Below are positions 32,686 to 42,163 of a DNA stretch of 64,000 bases, one piece after another; position 1 is the stretch's first letter, and each line of letters starts with the position of its first letter. A program made the translations under genes and the position numbers. The stretch lies in the NCBI RefSeq assembly GCF_004295125.1, contig NZ_CP036170.1, positions 124,001 to 188,000 on the forward strand. Reading direction: 5' to 3'. Below the pieces are notes generated by a model that was not told where the DNA came from, searched no databases, and saw only the letters and a program-made list of their open reading frames with translations. The stretch comes from [Clostridium] scindens ATCC 35704. GTDB lineage: Bacteria > Bacillota > Clostridia > Lachnospirales > Lachnospiraceae.

Positions 32686-34383
32686 TTAGTTTAATTCATC
32701 AACAACCTTCTGGATAGCTGCAAGCGCATCATCAGGAAGTTTGTCATAGCCTTCTTTTGCCGTCTCCAATGCCTTGATCTCATTGACACGGTCATTCATG
32801 CGGGCTTTCAGCTGCGTAACATATTCAGGATCATTCATGTCCGGAATGAATCCTTCCCAATCCAGTATCTCGATATCTGAAAATGGTCCCCACTTATGGA
32901 AATCTGCTTTTTTCTCTACAATTGTTTCGAGAATCCCTAGCGTATCCTTTGGCTGAACCTTTTTGCCCATGAAGTCTCCTGTATTAACGATATAGCAGTC
33001 TACATTCTTCTCTTCTACAAGTTTTTTGAACTTTTCATAATCGTTTGCCAGAGGATAGGTTCTGAATGGGTTCGCATATGGCACAACGACCAGTTTGTTA
33101 GGATCTACGCCAGGAGCAAGTCTCTCTGCGGAGGATCTCTTCGTTGCAAGGGTCGCTCCCATTACGGATGCCAGAGAAGCGCCTTTGAGTTTTACTACCG
33201 GTGGAATGGTCGGGTCTTTCATAATCCAGAAGATTGCGTTAACCGGAGCATCAATCTTATCAACGCGGTTTGGAGACCACAATTTGGACTTGATCGCCCG
33301 TCCGTTGCCATTTCTGATATCTTCCGTTACCAGCTGGATCTTTCCATCCTCATCCAATGTAGCAGAGCAGTTCTGAGCGGTCAGAAGATATTTATTGTCC
33401 TCGCATCCTGTCGGATAGTCTGCTGTCTTATCAAAATAGGTAGGCTCGATCGCGATAGATGCGCATGTATCCGTATTGATAATGAAAGCATCGTCGTGAA
33501 GTACCTTAATCTCATATTTTCCGCCATGCTTTGCATGTGTAAGCGTTGATTTTCCGGATCCTGACAGTCCGTATACGGATGCAACATAACTGCTTCCGTC
33601 CGGAAGTAAGTATTCTTTCTGTCCGCCATGGCAGGAAGCATATCCGTTACGGTTTGCAATTGCCCAAACCATGGTAAGGGTTCCTTTCTTATGCTCTCCG
33701 AAGTATCTCATGCCAAGGATGCATGCACAGTTAGTCTCCGTGTTGAAGTAGCACAGAGTCTTCTTTGCAGGATCGCTTAAGCAGTCGAAGCTGACGCCAG
33801 GCGCTTCCTTTGGTATCCACTGAGGATCAGAGAAGATATAGATGTCAGGCTCTTTGCCATCGCCGACCGGCTTTGACTCCTTATACATCTTTACATATTC
33901 ATCTGACATATACTGGAAGTTCAGCATCCAGTTATACATGATGTTCTCTTCGCCTTCTGGAATCAGGAGGTGCGCTTTTACCATGAATTCCGGATCCAGT
34001 CCCGCATATACGGTTGCATGATACATCTTCTTAAAGCGGGATGTATAGATTGCATCCATAGCAACTTTATCCAGCGCGTCACAGTCTACTCCCGGCTCGC
34101 CTGCGATACGGCGGGCGGTAGCGTAACGGCCCGTAATTGCTCCGTCATTGAATAAAAGAACCTTTGCATCAGCATCAAGGCCAAATTCTTCTCCTCTATA
34201 TACAGGCATGTCTGTAACTACGGTTCCTGGTGAATTCTTTGCCAGATTATATGCCTCTTTTAATGTGTTAACCGGTACAACATTATTTCCATAAAATGCT
34301 GCTTCGATAATAGATCTTGTCTTTGAGAATCCCGGCTTGCCTTTTCCTATTTCTTCAATTGGATAATACGCTTTTGTTGCCAT
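32686..34383 (-). CDS. pckA: Phosphoenolpyruvate carboxykinase (ATP)
   Basis: Interconverts oxaloacetate and PEP with ATP/ADP; in gut anaerobes it often runs in the carboxylating direction during fermentation. The 565-residue protein shows the ATP-type kinase-1a loop VYGLSGSGKSTLTHAKHGG and the metal/nucleotide segment KYEIKVLHDDAFIIN, and the substrate region NRNGYASCHGG. The C-terminal half (WSPNRVDKIDAPVNAIFWIM; AERLAPGVDPNKLVVVPYANP) is intact. It has its own promoter, and the 6S RNA promoter begins about 33 nt after its stop; I see no strong terminator in that gap. Confidence 0.96.
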   Translation of the reverse strand: MATKAYYPIEEIGKGKPGFSKTRSIIEAAFYGNNVVPVNTLKEAYNLAKNSPGTVVTDMPVYRGEEFGLDADAKVLLFNDGAITGRYATARRIAGEPGVDCDALDKVAMDAIYTSRFKKMYHATVYAGLDPEFMVKAHLLIPEGEENIMYNWMLNFQYMSDEYVKMYKESKPVGDGKEPDIYIFSDPQWIPKEAPGVSFDCLSDPAKKTLCYFNTETNCACILGMRYFGEHKKGTLTMVWAIANRNGYASCHGGQKEYLLPDGSSYVASVYGLSGSGKSTLTHAKHGGKYEIKVLHDDAFIINTDTCASIAIEPTYFDKTADYPTGCEDNKYLLTAQNCSATLDEDGKIQLVTEDIRNGNGRAIKSKLWSPNRVDKIDAPVNAIFWIMKDPTIPPVVKLKGASLASVMGATLATKRSSAERLAPGVDPNKLVVVPYANPFRTYPLANDYEKFKKLVEEKNVDCYIVNTGDFMGKKVQPKDTLGILETIVEKKADFHKWGPFSDIEILDWEGFIPDMNDPEYVTQLKARMNDRVNEIKALETAKEGYDKLPDDALAAIQKVVDELN

Positions 34384-34419
34384 ATCTTCTTTTCCTCCTT
34401 AAAATTCGAAATTTGATTC

Positions 34420-34448
34420 ATTATCTCATTTTTTCGCGCAAAAGTCAA
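34420..34448 (-). promoter_or_regulatory. Promoter of pckA
   Basis: Minus strand: -35 TTGACT (34448-34443), 17-bp spacer, -10 GATAAT (34425-34420), about 36 nt before the ATG; AAGGAGG precedes the start codon. Confidence 0.78.
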
Positions 34449-34534
34449 GACTTTAACAATGTTTTAACGAAAGTTTATACTTTTTAGAATTCATTTACCA
34501 AATATCCGCGCTGAATAATTGTATAAAAAAATTG

Positions 34535-34572
34535 AAAAAATGCAGGATCTCGCAAATAATCCTGCATTTTTT
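34535..34572 (-). terminator. Terminator of the leuCD-nhaC-thrC transcription unit
   Basis: A 14-bp stem (ATCCTGCATTTTTT with AAAAAATGCAGGAT) directly after the stop of the 114-residue gene. A-rich on one side and T-rich on the other, so it could work in both directions. Confidence 0.85.
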
Positions 34573-34574
34573 CA

Positions 34575-34919
34575 TCAAATGCCAAAATATTTTTTATTAC
34601 ACTTTCGTATCGCGGCGGCAAATCCGAAGAGGGCCAGGATTACGACTGTGATCATTACTATAAAGACCTTTGGAATCCTTTCTACATATATATTATACAA
34701 ATCTACCGCTCCATAAACCGTAACTATGAATCCCAAAAGGAGCAGCGGCAGCGAGGCTTCCCTGCTATATCCTTCAAGATCCTTGCATTTTCCTGCATCC
34801 ACGCCTTTCGGCAGAAGTATCGTCCGGTTGATAATTTTTTTATATTTCAGCATGAAAAATCCATACAGACAATAAATCCCACAGGCAAGCCCTATGAATC
34901 CAAATATTCCTTCAAACAT
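34575..34919 (-). CDS. Small membrane protein of unknown function (114 aa)
   Basis: Three hydrophobic helices are visible at about residues 2-22 (IFGFIGLACGIYCLYGFFML), 54-75 and 82-105. A charged loop (KGVDAGKCKDLEGYSREA) links the first two, and a short basic tail ends the protein. The general look is that of DUF3784-type proteins, but I cannot name the family with confidence. AAAAGGAG stands before the ATG, 17 nt after thrC, so it is probably the last gene of that operon. Confidence 0.75.
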   Translation of the reverse strand: MFEGIFGFIGLACGIYCLYGFFMLKYKKIINRTILLPKGVDAGKCKDLEGYSREASLPLLLLGFIVTVYGAVDLYNIYVERIPKVFIVMITVVILALFGFAAAIRKCNKKYFGI

Positions 34920-34936
34920 CTAATGCACTCCTTTTA

Positions 34937-36424
34937 CTATATCTTCAGTATGCCTTTCACCGTATCCTTCATCATGTCCACATCACATTCCAACGTATGA
35001 AGCACCTTTGCATCCAGTATCTCCTGAATTGCCTGCGGCATATCTACACGGGAAATTTCCTGAAGTTCTTTGAGCAGGCTGAATTCATCGGCTCCCTCGT
35101 ATTTATCATCTATGGCTGTCATCACGCTTTTTACGAACTTATACGGGCTGGCAGTGGAGGCGATCACGCACTTCTTATCATCCTTGCTTTCTTCCCTGTA
35201 ACTGCGGCATACATAGGATGCCACAGACGTATGAGTATCCATGACATAGCCCGTCTCCTCATAGACCGCCTTGATGTTCGCGGCTGTCTCTTTTTCATCC
35301 GCGTATCCTGCTGCAAAATCCGCAAGACGTTCCTTCATATCCTCTGTGATCGTATAACTTCCATCTGCTTTCAGTTCTTCCATCAATGCCTTCGTCTTTT
35401 CCGAATCCTGGCCAGCCACCAGATATATCAATCGCTCCAGATTACTGGAGATCAGGATGTCCATGGATGGAGATGTGGTCAGCACGAATTCCCGATTCTT
35501 ATCATAGGTTCCGGACTCAAAGAAATCAAAGAGCACCTTATTTTCATTGGAGGCACAGATCAGCTTCTCTATCGGAATCCCCATATTCTTTGCATAATAT
35601 GCTGCCAGAATATTTCCAAAATTACCGGTAGGCACTACCACATTGATCTTCTCGCCGTCCTGTACCTCATCGTTGGCAAGAAGTTTGGCATAGGCATAGA
35701 CATAATAGACGATCTGGGGAACCAGCCGTCCGATATTGATGGAATTAGCGGAGGAGAACTGATATCCCTTGCCGGCCAATTCCTTTGCCAGCTCCACGTC
35801 TTCAAACATGGCCTTGACGCCACTCTGCGCATTGTCAAAATTACCGTGAATCGCGACTACATCTACATTCTTTCCTTTTTGAGTGACCATCTGCAGTTCC
35901 TGCACTTTGCTGACGCCGTTCTTTGGATAGAATACGATAATCCTTGTCCCTTCCACATCCGCAAACCCAGCCATCGCTGCCTTTCCGGTATCTCCTGAGG
36001 TTGCCGCGAGAATTACGATCTCCTTGTCAGCCTGATTCTTCCTGGCCGATGTGGTCATAAGATGCGGCAGAATAGACAGGGCCATATCCTTAAAGGCGAT
36101 GGTCGCCCCATGGAACAGTTCCAGATAGTATGTATCCTTAATCTTTACTAAGGGCGCAATCTCTTCCGTATCAAACTTGCTGTCATACGCCTTATTGATA
36201 CAGTCTTTCAACTCTTCTTCTGTAAAGTCCGTCAGGAATAACTTCATGACCTCATAGGCGGTCTGCTGATAGGTCATATCTTTAAGTTCATCCAAAGAAA
36301 TATCCAGTTTTGGTATTTCCTCCGGCACGAACAGTCCTCCGTCCGGCGCAAGTCCCTTAAGAATTGCTTCAGAAGCCGTCACTTTTCTATCTGAATTTCT
36401 AGTACTTTTGTAATGTAGATTCAT
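34937..36424 (-). CDS. thrC: Threonine synthase
   Basis: A PLP enzyme that converts O-phosphohomoserine to threonine. The 495-residue protein is the long (E. coli/yeast-like) form: YKSTRNSDRKVTASEAIL at the start, the PLP lysine in HGATIAFKDMALSIL, the phosphate-binding LAATSGDTGKAAMAGF and the VVPTGNFGNILAAYYAK motif. It lies 24 nt after the nhaC-type gene, in one line with leuC and leuD, so branched-chain and threonine synthesis appear to be transcribed together. Confidence 0.96.
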   Translation of the reverse strand: MNLHYKSTRNSDRKVTASEAILKGLAPDGGLFVPEEIPKLDISLDELKDMTYQQTAYEVMKLFLTDFTEEELKDCINKAYDSKFDTEEIAPLVKIKDTYYLELFHGATIAFKDMALSILPHLMTTSARKNQADKEIVILAATSGDTGKAAMAGFADVEGTRIIVFYPKNGVSKVQELQMVTQKGKNVDVVAIHGNFDNAQSGVKAMFEDVELAKELAGKGYQFSSANSINIGRLVPQIVYYVYAYAKLLANDEVQDGEKINVVVPTGNFGNILAAYYAKNMGIPIEKLICASNENKVLFDFFESGTYDKNREFVLTTSPSMDILISSNLERLIYLVAGQDSEKTKALMEELKADGSYTITEDMKERLADFAAGYADEKETAANIKAVYEETGYVMDTHTSVASYVCRSYREESKDDKKCVIASTASPYKFVKSVMTAIDDKYEGADEFSLLKELQEISRVDMPQAIQEILDAKVLHTLECDVDMMKDTVKGILKI

Positions 36425-36448
36425 CTCTTTTCACCCTTCTATTATACT

Positions 36449-37726
36449 TTAATTTGCTTTCCTGAACAGAATAAAAAGTACAGCGCTGATCGCCATCAAT
36501 ATCGGATAGAACAGATATGGCATGATATTAAACGGCGTCAGCCCAGTAAGACTGGCTGCCGACAACAGCTGAGCGCCATATGGGATCAGTCCCTGCCCCA
36601 CGGAAGTAAAAATATCCAGCAAAGACGCAGACCTTCTTGGAGATATCTCAAACTCATCGCTGATTTCCTTTGCGATAGGTCCTGCCATTACGATGGCAAC
36701 CGTATTATTAGCCGTACACATATCAACCAGAAGCGACAATCCCGCAATGCCGACCTCGCCGCCGCGCTGCCCTTTGATACTCTTCTTGATCAGATTCAAT
36801 ATAAACTGTATTCCCCCAAATTCCTTAACCAGCGACACAATACATGCCACCACGATCGAGATTACGGTGATATCATACATCCCCGTAACTCCCTCGCCCA
36901 CAGAAGAGAACATCTCCCCGACCGCCAGGCTGCCCGTTGCGACTCCCACGATCAAGGATATCACCGTTCCTCCGATGAGGACCACGAATACATTGATTCC
37001 AATCAGCGCGCCAACCAGTACCAGTATATATGGCAGCACCCGGAATATATTGTATGTCAGTTCTTCTGTCAGTTTAAAATTCGCATTCCTGGTAATCACC
37101 AGGAATATTATGATTGTGATAATAGCAGCCGGAAGCACGATAAAGAAGTTCTCCTTGAACTTATCCTTCATCTCGCATCCCTGCGTCTTTACCGCGGCAA
37201 TCGTCGTATCCGATATCATGGACAGGTTATCGCCGAACATTGCCCCGCATACAACCGCTCCGATACAGATAGCCAGGGAGAACCCTGTCTTCTCGCTGAT
37301 GCCTACTGCTATTGGGGCCAATGCCGCGATCGTCCCCATGCTTGTCCCCATTGATACGGAGATGAAGCAGCCAATCACGAACAATCCCACTACCGCCACT
37401 TTTGCCGGAAGTATGGAAAGGCCCAGATTAACTGTACTTTCCACGCCCCCTGCAGCCGTGACCGCGCCGGAAAATGCTCCGGCGCTAAGGAAGATTAGGC
37501 TCATGGTAATAATGTTCTCATCTCCCACACCTCTTGATATAATGCTGATCTTTTCTTGAAAACTTAAGCCTCTGTTCTGGATAAAGGCCACCAGAAGCGC
37601 AATCAAAAAGGCTACGATTGCAGGCATTGCATAAAAATCCCCCGTGATAATTCCTGACCCAAGGAATATTACAAGAAATACTCCTATAGGCAGGAGTGCT
37701 GCTCCATTTCCTCTCTCATTTCCCAT
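36449..37726 (-). CDS. NhaC-family Na+/H+ antiporter
   Basis: A 425-residue polytopic transporter with about 11-12 TM segments. NhaC-type landmarks are present: SVSMGTSMGTIAALAPIAVG, VVCGAMFGDNLSMISDTTIA and VDMCTANNTVAIVMAGPIA. The family exchanges Na+ for H+, though some relatives carry organic acids or amino acids together with ions; the substrate cannot be told here. The gene is enclosed by leuD (14 nt upstream) and thrC (24 nt downstream) on the same strand, an uncommon place for a housekeeping antiporter and suggestive of a link to amino-acid metabolism. Confidence 0.88.
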   Translation of the reverse strand: MGNERGNGAALLPIGVFLVIFLGSGIITGDFYAMPAIVAFLIALLVAFIQNRGLSFQEKISIISRGVGDENIITMSLIFLSAGAFSGAVTAAGGVESTVNLGLSILPAKVAVVGLFVIGCFISVSMGTSMGTIAALAPIAVGISEKTGFSLAICIGAVVCGAMFGDNLSMISDTTIAAVKTQGCEMKDKFKENFFIVLPAAIITIIIFLVITRNANFKLTEELTYNIFRVLPYILVLVGALIGINVFVVLIGGTVISLIVGVATGSLAVGEMFSSVGEGVTGMYDITVISIVVACIVSLVKEFGGIQFILNLIKKSIKGQRGGEVGIAGLSLLVDMCTANNTVAIVMAGPIAKEISDEFEISPRRSASLLDIFTSVGQGLIPYGAQLLSAASLTGLTPFNIMPYLFYPILMAISAVLFILFRKAN

Positions 37727-37740
37727 ACCTATGTACTCTC

Positions 37741-38235
37741 CTATCCTTTTTTCTTACTGTTAGTGTAATTCACCAGACCGCCGGCCGCAATCAGATTCTG
37801 CATGAATTCCGGAAATGGCTGTCCTTTATACTGCGCGTCCTTTGTCTTGTTATAGATGATTCCGCTGTCAAAATCCACTTCCACTTCGTCGCCGGCTTCA
37901 ATCCCTTCTGCCGCCTCCGGACACTCGATGATCGGCAGGCCTATATTAATGGCATTCCTGAAAAAGATGCGCGCGAATGTCTCAGCGATCACACAACTAA
38001 CCCCTGCCTCTCTCAGGCAGAGAGGCGCATGTTCTCTGGATGAGCCGCAGCCAAAGTTCTTTCTCGCCACGATCATGTCTCCCGGCTGTACCTTCCCGGC
38101 AAACTCCGGATCAATATCAACCATAGCATGGGTAGCAAGTTCTTTTCCGTCAAAAGAATTCAGATACCTGGCTGGAATAATTACGTCAGTGTCTACATTG
38201 TCTCCATATTTAAATACTTTTCCTGATGCTTTCAT
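37741..38235 (-). CDS. leuD: 3-isopropylmalate dehydratase small subunit
   Basis: The swivel domain of isopropylmalate isomerase in leucine synthesis. The 164-residue protein has the classic [20 protein letters not shown] start and the [17 protein letters not shown] loop. Length fits the short archaeal/clostridial form. The ATG at 38235 shares one base with the leuC stop. Confidence 0.95.
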   Translation of the reverse strand: MKASGKVFKYGDNVDTDVIIPARYLNSFDGKELATHAMVDIDPEFAGKVQPGDMIVARKNFGCGSSREHAPLCLREAGVSCVIAETFARIFFRNAINIGLPIIECPEAAEGIEAGDEVEVDFDSGIIYNKTKDAQYKGQPFPEFMQNLIAAGGLVNYTNSKKKG

Positions 38236-39509
38236 TATCTGTCACCTACTTTCTCTGGATTCGCAATACATCCCGCGATCGCGCTGGCCGCTGCCACTTC
38301 CGGGGATGCAAGATAGATCAGGGAATCTACGTGCCCCATTCTTCCGACAAAGTTCCTGTTTGTTGTAGAGACGCACTTCTCTCCTGCTGCCAGGACGCCC
38401 ATATGGCCTCCCATGCAAGGTCCGCAGCTTGGCGTATTGAACGCGCATCCTGCATCAATAAAGATGTCTACCAGCCCTTCTTTGATACACTGCTTATAGA
38501 TCTTCTGTGTCGCAGGAATGACCATGACACGAACATCTGGATGTACCTTCCGCCCTTTAAGCACGGCCGCCGCTCTTCTCATATCCTCCATTCTTCCGTT
38601 GGTACAAGAGCCGATGACTACCTGATCAATCTTAATTGGCTCCATTGCCTCTATTTCATCGATCGTCTTTGCATTTCCCGGAAGATGCGGGAATGCTACC
38701 GTAGGGCGGACCTTCGCCAGATCTACTTCCACTACCGCGTCATAGTCGGCATCTGCATCTGCCTCGTAGATCTTGTATTCTTTATCGGAATGTTCCTTCA
38801 TATATTCCTCGGCCTTTTCATCGACCAGAAAGATTCCATTCTTTGCACCTGCCTCAATCGCCATATTTGCCATGGTAAATCGATCATCCATGGTTAGACT
38901 TGCAATGCCGTCTCCTACAAATTCCATTGATTTGTACAGTGCGCCGTCCACGCCGATCCTTCCTATAATATGGATGATGATATCCTTGCCGCTTACATAT
39001 GGCCCCGGCTTACCTGTAAGCACGAACTTGATCGCGCTTGGCACCTTGAACCACAGTTCCCCGGTAGCCATTCCTGTCGCGATATCCGTCGTCCCTACTC
39101 CGGTAGAAAATGCCCCCAATGCTCCATATGTACAAGTGTGGGAATCTGCGCCTATAATGCATTCTCCTGCCACTGTAATTCCTTTTTCCGGCAGGATCGC
39201 ATGCTCGATTCCCATCTGTCCCACTTCATAATAATGCGTCAGACCCTGTTCTTTCGCGAACTCGCGGATGGATTTGGAGTTCTCGGCGGATTTGATGTCC
39301 TTGTTCGGCGTAAAATGATCTGGTACCAGAATCACCTTATCCTTGTCGAACACTTTATCTGCCATCTGCCTGAATACAGGAACCGCCATAGGCCCTGTAA
39401 TATCGTTTGCCATAACCACATCCAACTTCGCCTCGATCAACTGTCCGGCTTCAACGCTGTCAAGTCCCGCATGGGCTGCAAGAATCTTCTGTGTCATTGT
39501 CATTCCCAT
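38235..39509 (-). CDS. leuC: 3-isopropylmalate dehydratase large subunit
   Basis: The aconitase-like large subunit, 424 residues. Iron-sulfur ligands are in [12 protein letters not shown] and [14 protein letters not shown] (three cysteines in all); other landmarks are [20 protein letters not shown] and RNFVGRMG. The start is [10 protein letters not shown] at 39509 with AAGGAGG 10 nt upstream; a shorter start at MTMTQ is possible. Only 23 nt separate it from the stop of the surface-protein gene, and no promoter is visible in that gap, so transcription starts inside or before that gene. Confidence 0.96.
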   Translation of the reverse strand: MGMTMTQKILAAHAGLDSVEAGQLIEAKLDVVMANDITGPMAVPVFRQMADKVFDKDKVILVPDHFTPNKDIKSAENSKSIREFAKEQGLTHYYEVGQMGIEHAILPEKGITVAGECIIGADSHTCTYGALGAFSTGVGTTDIATGMATGELWFKVPSAIKFVLTGKPGPYVSGKDIIIHIIGRIGVDGALYKSMEFVGDGIASLTMDDRFTMANMAIEAGAKNGIFLVDEKAEEYMKEHSDKEYKIYEADADADYDAVVEVDLAKVRPTVAFPHLPGNAKTIDEIEAMEPIKIDQVVIGSCTNGRMEDMRRAAAVLKGRKVHPDVRVMVIPATQKIYKQCIKEGLVDIFIDAGCAFNTPSCGPCMGGHMGVLAAGEKCVSTTNRNFVGRMGHVDSLIYLASPEVAAASAIAGCIANPEKVGDR

Positions 39510-39532
39510 AACTACTATGCCTCCTTATTTCA

Positions 39533-41038
39533 CTAAGTCTTACAGGATATTCTAACACAGATAAATATGGCGGCGCAAGAAAGAATCAGCAAGAGGATAA
39601 GAACGCTTAGGTTTTCCTTATCTCCTGTCTTGACGGATGGGGTTTTTACGATTGAGGCTTCTGTCATTTTCGGCTGTTCTTTCGGTTCTATTTCCGGCTC
39701 CTTTTTGGGAACTTCAGGCTTTTCCTCTTCTGGCTTGTCAACGACCACGATTTCCTTGTCTTTCTTCTCCTCCGTGTTATCCGAGCGCACTACCACTTCA
39801 TTCTCGATTTCTTTCCCTATCAGCGCTTCATCCGTGATGGCTACCTGGTATTCTACAATATATCTTTCTTTGGATTCTATCCCTTGCAGGAATTCTCCAG
39901 CGTGTATGGTATAGGAATTACCTGAAACAGCAATGACTGCGTCAGATATGACGCTGTGATTCTCATCAAGCAGCGTAATAGAATGCTTCTGGAGTTTGAC
40001 TCCTTCCGTCAGAATGGTATCGGTTATGACTACGTTTTTGGCCACCGCATCCTTCACCTGCTGGGTGACATCTATCGAATACGTGATAATATCTCCCACC
40101 TTATACTTCTTCTCCCCCTTGTCTGCTTTCTTATCTACCACGATTTCCGGACGTGGAATCCATCTTACGTTCATCTGCACCGTCCCTGCCTCCACGGTTG
40201 CCAGATGGCCTGTACCTACATCCTGGCTTCCGCTGCCTGTCTTTACCACCAGAGTACGCCACGCCTGGTCAAGGGTTCCTTTTACCTGACCGCTTGACCA
40301 AGTCTTTCCATTGTCATATGTTACATCTGCTGCAAGATAGAACCGCTCGCCTCCATGGACGGCCGCACGAATGGTTTCCCTGACATTCCTGGACTCATTT
40401 ACCAGGGTCATTCCTTCGGGCAGGGAAAAGACCAGCGAATTCGTCCCATCTCCATTGCAGATGACAGATGATGTCCTCTGCCAGCCTTCTTCTTTGCTGA
40501 AATACGCCGTCAGTTCCGTATCCGACAGAGAGATGTCCGTACTGGGAATCTGCGGCCATCCCCTGATCGCATCCGTAAATTGAATGACTGCGTTACGGAT
40601 ATCCTCGTTCAGTCCGATAAATCCTGCGCTTTGCGGATTACATCCGTCGTAAATGTAGGACAGTATGCAATGGGACAGGCAATATGCCCGTTCCGGCTGA
40701 TCCCAGCCTCCATTCAGCGATGGCTTCATATAAGCCTCGTAACCCGGTCCCCCATAGACATAATACATAGCCTTCCCCAGCAATTGCGTCGGGTCTATCT
40801 CTTCAGACGGGTAATTCCCATTCCCCGGCGATGCCATATCCGGCTCGAGGCAATATGCCAAATTGCCGTTAACGTAGTAGTAATGGGTCGAGTATCCCAT
40901 ATATTGGACTGCTTCCCCTTGCACAAGCTTTGCCTCGCTCGCGTATACCGTCATCTTGCTGCTCTTTCCTGCGATTATAAGTATCAGGCACGACAATAAG
41001 GCCCCAAAAAGCAGGACTTTGCTACTTCTTCCTTTCAT
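39533..41038 (-). CDS. Secreted, wall-anchored surface protein with thioester-domain-like and isopeptide-type repeats
   Basis: A 501-residue surface protein. A signal peptide (TM about 8-23, likely cleavage after VYA near residue 33) is followed by a thioester-domain-like region: YYYVNGNLAYCLEPDMASP with Cys63, and MYYVYGGPGY. The usual Gln-bearing TQxA segment is replaced by AYCLSHCILSYIYDG. Then comes a DUF11/pilin-type repeat (VDKKADKGEKKYKVGDIITY to NEVVVRSD), a Pro/Glu/Lys-rich wall-spanning stretch, and a sorting-type tail: SVKTGD, a hydrophobic helix and a short basic end. It probably serves adhesion. A long structured leader precedes it. Confidence 0.8.
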   Translation of the reverse strand: MKGRSSKVLLFGALLSCLILIIAGKSSKMTVYASEAKLVQGEAVQYMGYSTHYYYVNGNLAYCLEPDMASPGNGNYPSEEIDPTQLLGKAMYYVYGGPGYEAYMKPSLNGGWDQPERAYCLSHCILSYIYDGCNPQSAGFIGLNEDIRNAVIQFTDAIRGWPQIPSTDISLSDTELTAYFSKEEGWQRTSSVICNGDGTNSLVFSLPEGMTLVNESRNVRETIRAAVHGGERFYLAADVTYDNGKTWSSGQVKGTLDQAWRTLVVKTGSGSQDVGTGHLATVEAGTVQMNVRWIPRPEIVVDKKADKGEKKYKVGDIITYSIDVTQQVKDAVAKNVVITDTILTEGVKLQKHSITLLDENHSVISDAVIAVSGNSYTIHAGEFLQGIESKERYIVEYQVAITDEALIGKEIENEVVVRSDNTEEKKDKEIVVVDKPEEEKPEVPKKEPEIEPKEQPKMTEASIVKTPSVKTGDKENLSVLILLLILSCAAIFICVRISCKT

Positions 41039-41113
41039 AATTAACTCCTTTCACGTACGAAAAATAAACAAAAAGTTACAAACTTTCCGCCCCTCCTTTC
41101 CTTATTGTTCTTT

Positions 41114-41183
41114 GCTCGTTTTGGAATACGGGAATGACTCTTCCCTACGGGGATACCCCATTGAATAGAAATCTTAGACGAGT
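41114..41183 (-). promoter_or_regulatory. Structured 5' leader (three-way junction) of the surface-protein gene
   Basis: In the roughly 145-nt leader, CTCGT (41182-41178) can pair with ACGAG (41119-41115). They enclose two hairpins: GGGGTATCCCC (41159-41149) and GGGAA-loop-TTCCC (41145-41130). This gives a compact three-way junction before an unpaired purine-rich stretch (AAGGAAAGGAGGGGCGG). I do not recognise a named riboswitch in it. Confidence 0.4.
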
Positions 41184-41189
41184 GCAATT

Positions 41190-41218
41190 ATCATATACAT
41201 ATTTGCGTCATTTGTCAA
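41190..41218 (-). promoter_or_regulatory. Promoter of the surface-protein gene
   Basis: Minus strand: perfect -35 TTGACA (41218-41213), 17-bp spacer, -10 TATGAT (41195-41190). Transcription would start near 41183, about 145 nt before the ATG. Confidence 0.82.
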
Positions 41219-41221
41219 TAC

Positions 41222-41250
41222 GAAAAAAGAAACCGGTTATTTCCGGTCTC
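41222..41250 (-). terminator. Terminator overlapping the end of the CmpB-like gene
   Basis: Minus strand GACCGGAAATAACCGGTTTC followed by TTTTTT forms a hairpin that includes the last codons and the TAA stop of the gene at 41237-42115. The -35 of the next promoter begins just after it. Confidence 0.7.
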
Positions 41251-42115
41251 TTTTCAGTCGATGTTTCATCGCATCCAGTAGTTCCCTGTGATTTCTGGAT
41301 TCCATCTTTGGGAACGCCTTCATAAGACGGACGGAGACCTTGGTGCTGCGGCCTGCCAGTTCTGTATACTTTTTCTTCAATTCTTCTATGCGGGCCTTCT
41401 GCTCTTCGGTGGCTGCTTCAATCCTTTCCCGAAGTTCAGACGCAGCCTCCAGCTTCTCCTTAAATTCGCTGGACGCTGCAGCCAGCATCTTTTTCTTTTC
41501 CTCCTGGAACTCCAGCGTATCCATAACGCTTTCGTATATATTCTCCCCTACCTTGTCGGATACTTCCCGAAGTTCGGCAGCAATCTTTTCCATTGCATCA
41601 AGCCGCTTGTTCAGTTTCAATATGCCGGATGCAGTTACATACAGATCCACAAACAGCACGACCGCAAGTATTATCGCGATCACAATCCCCAGGGTTACGG
41701 GAATAAAAGAAAGCGCCTTGTATATCAGCGGATGGATCACTTTGACAATCGCCACGCAAGCCACACCCCAGATCAGAGAAAACAAAAGGCAGACGTAGCC
41801 TCCGATATTCAACGGCTGGTTGGAATAGTCCCACCATTTATGATGAAATATCTTATCCATGAGATATCCGGTCAGCCATTCAATAAACGTTACCAATATG
41901 GTTGACGCAGCATACAGCAGGATCAGGCTTTCCTCCAAAGGGGTAAGAAATGATACGACTACGCTGACCCCCACTCCATATATGGGACAGATCGGACCAT
42001 TAAGAAATCCTCTATTTACGAACTTCCCTTGCTTGAAGGCCGCAAACGCCACCTCTGTGCACCATCCAAAAAACCCATATGTAAAAAAGTATAGAATGAA
42101 ATAGTATATTTCCAT
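41237..42115 (-). CDS. CmpB-like multi-pass membrane protein with C-terminal coiled coil
   Basis: A 292-residue protein. The N-terminal half has about five TM helices and the pattern of the family annotated as putative ABC transporter permease CmpB (FILYFFTYGFFGWCTEVAFA; RGFLNGPICPIYGVGV; EWLTGYLMDKIFHHKWWDYS). The C-terminal 130 residues are a charged, continuous helix rich in E, K, R and A, most likely a cytoplasmic coiled coil. No ATPase is nearby, so the transporter label should be treated with care. Function unknown. Confidence 0.8.
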   Translation of the reverse strand: MEIYYFILYFFTYGFFGWCTEVAFAAFKQGKFVNRGFLNGPICPIYGVGVSVVVSFLTPLEESLILLYAASTILVTFIEWLTGYLMDKIFHHKWWDYSNQPLNIGGYVCLLFSLIWGVACVAIVKVIHPLIYKALSFIPVTLGIVIAIILAVVLFVDLYVTASGILKLNKRLDAMEKIAAELREVSDKVGENIYESVMDTLEFQEEKKKMLAAASSEFKEKLEAASELRERIEAATEEQKARIEELKKKYTELAGRSTKVSVRLMKAFPKMESRNHRELLDAMKHRLKRDRK

Positions 42116-42163
42116 AAGTAAGACTCCATCTTCATTATTTTCTAAATTACAGTATACTTCACA

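Noticed and set aside
41039-41183. Cyclic di-GMP riboswitch in the surface-gene leader
   Set aside because: The conserved CACGCAAAGGGCAAA-type (GEMM-I) and the type II core sequences are absent; only a generic three-way junction can be supported.
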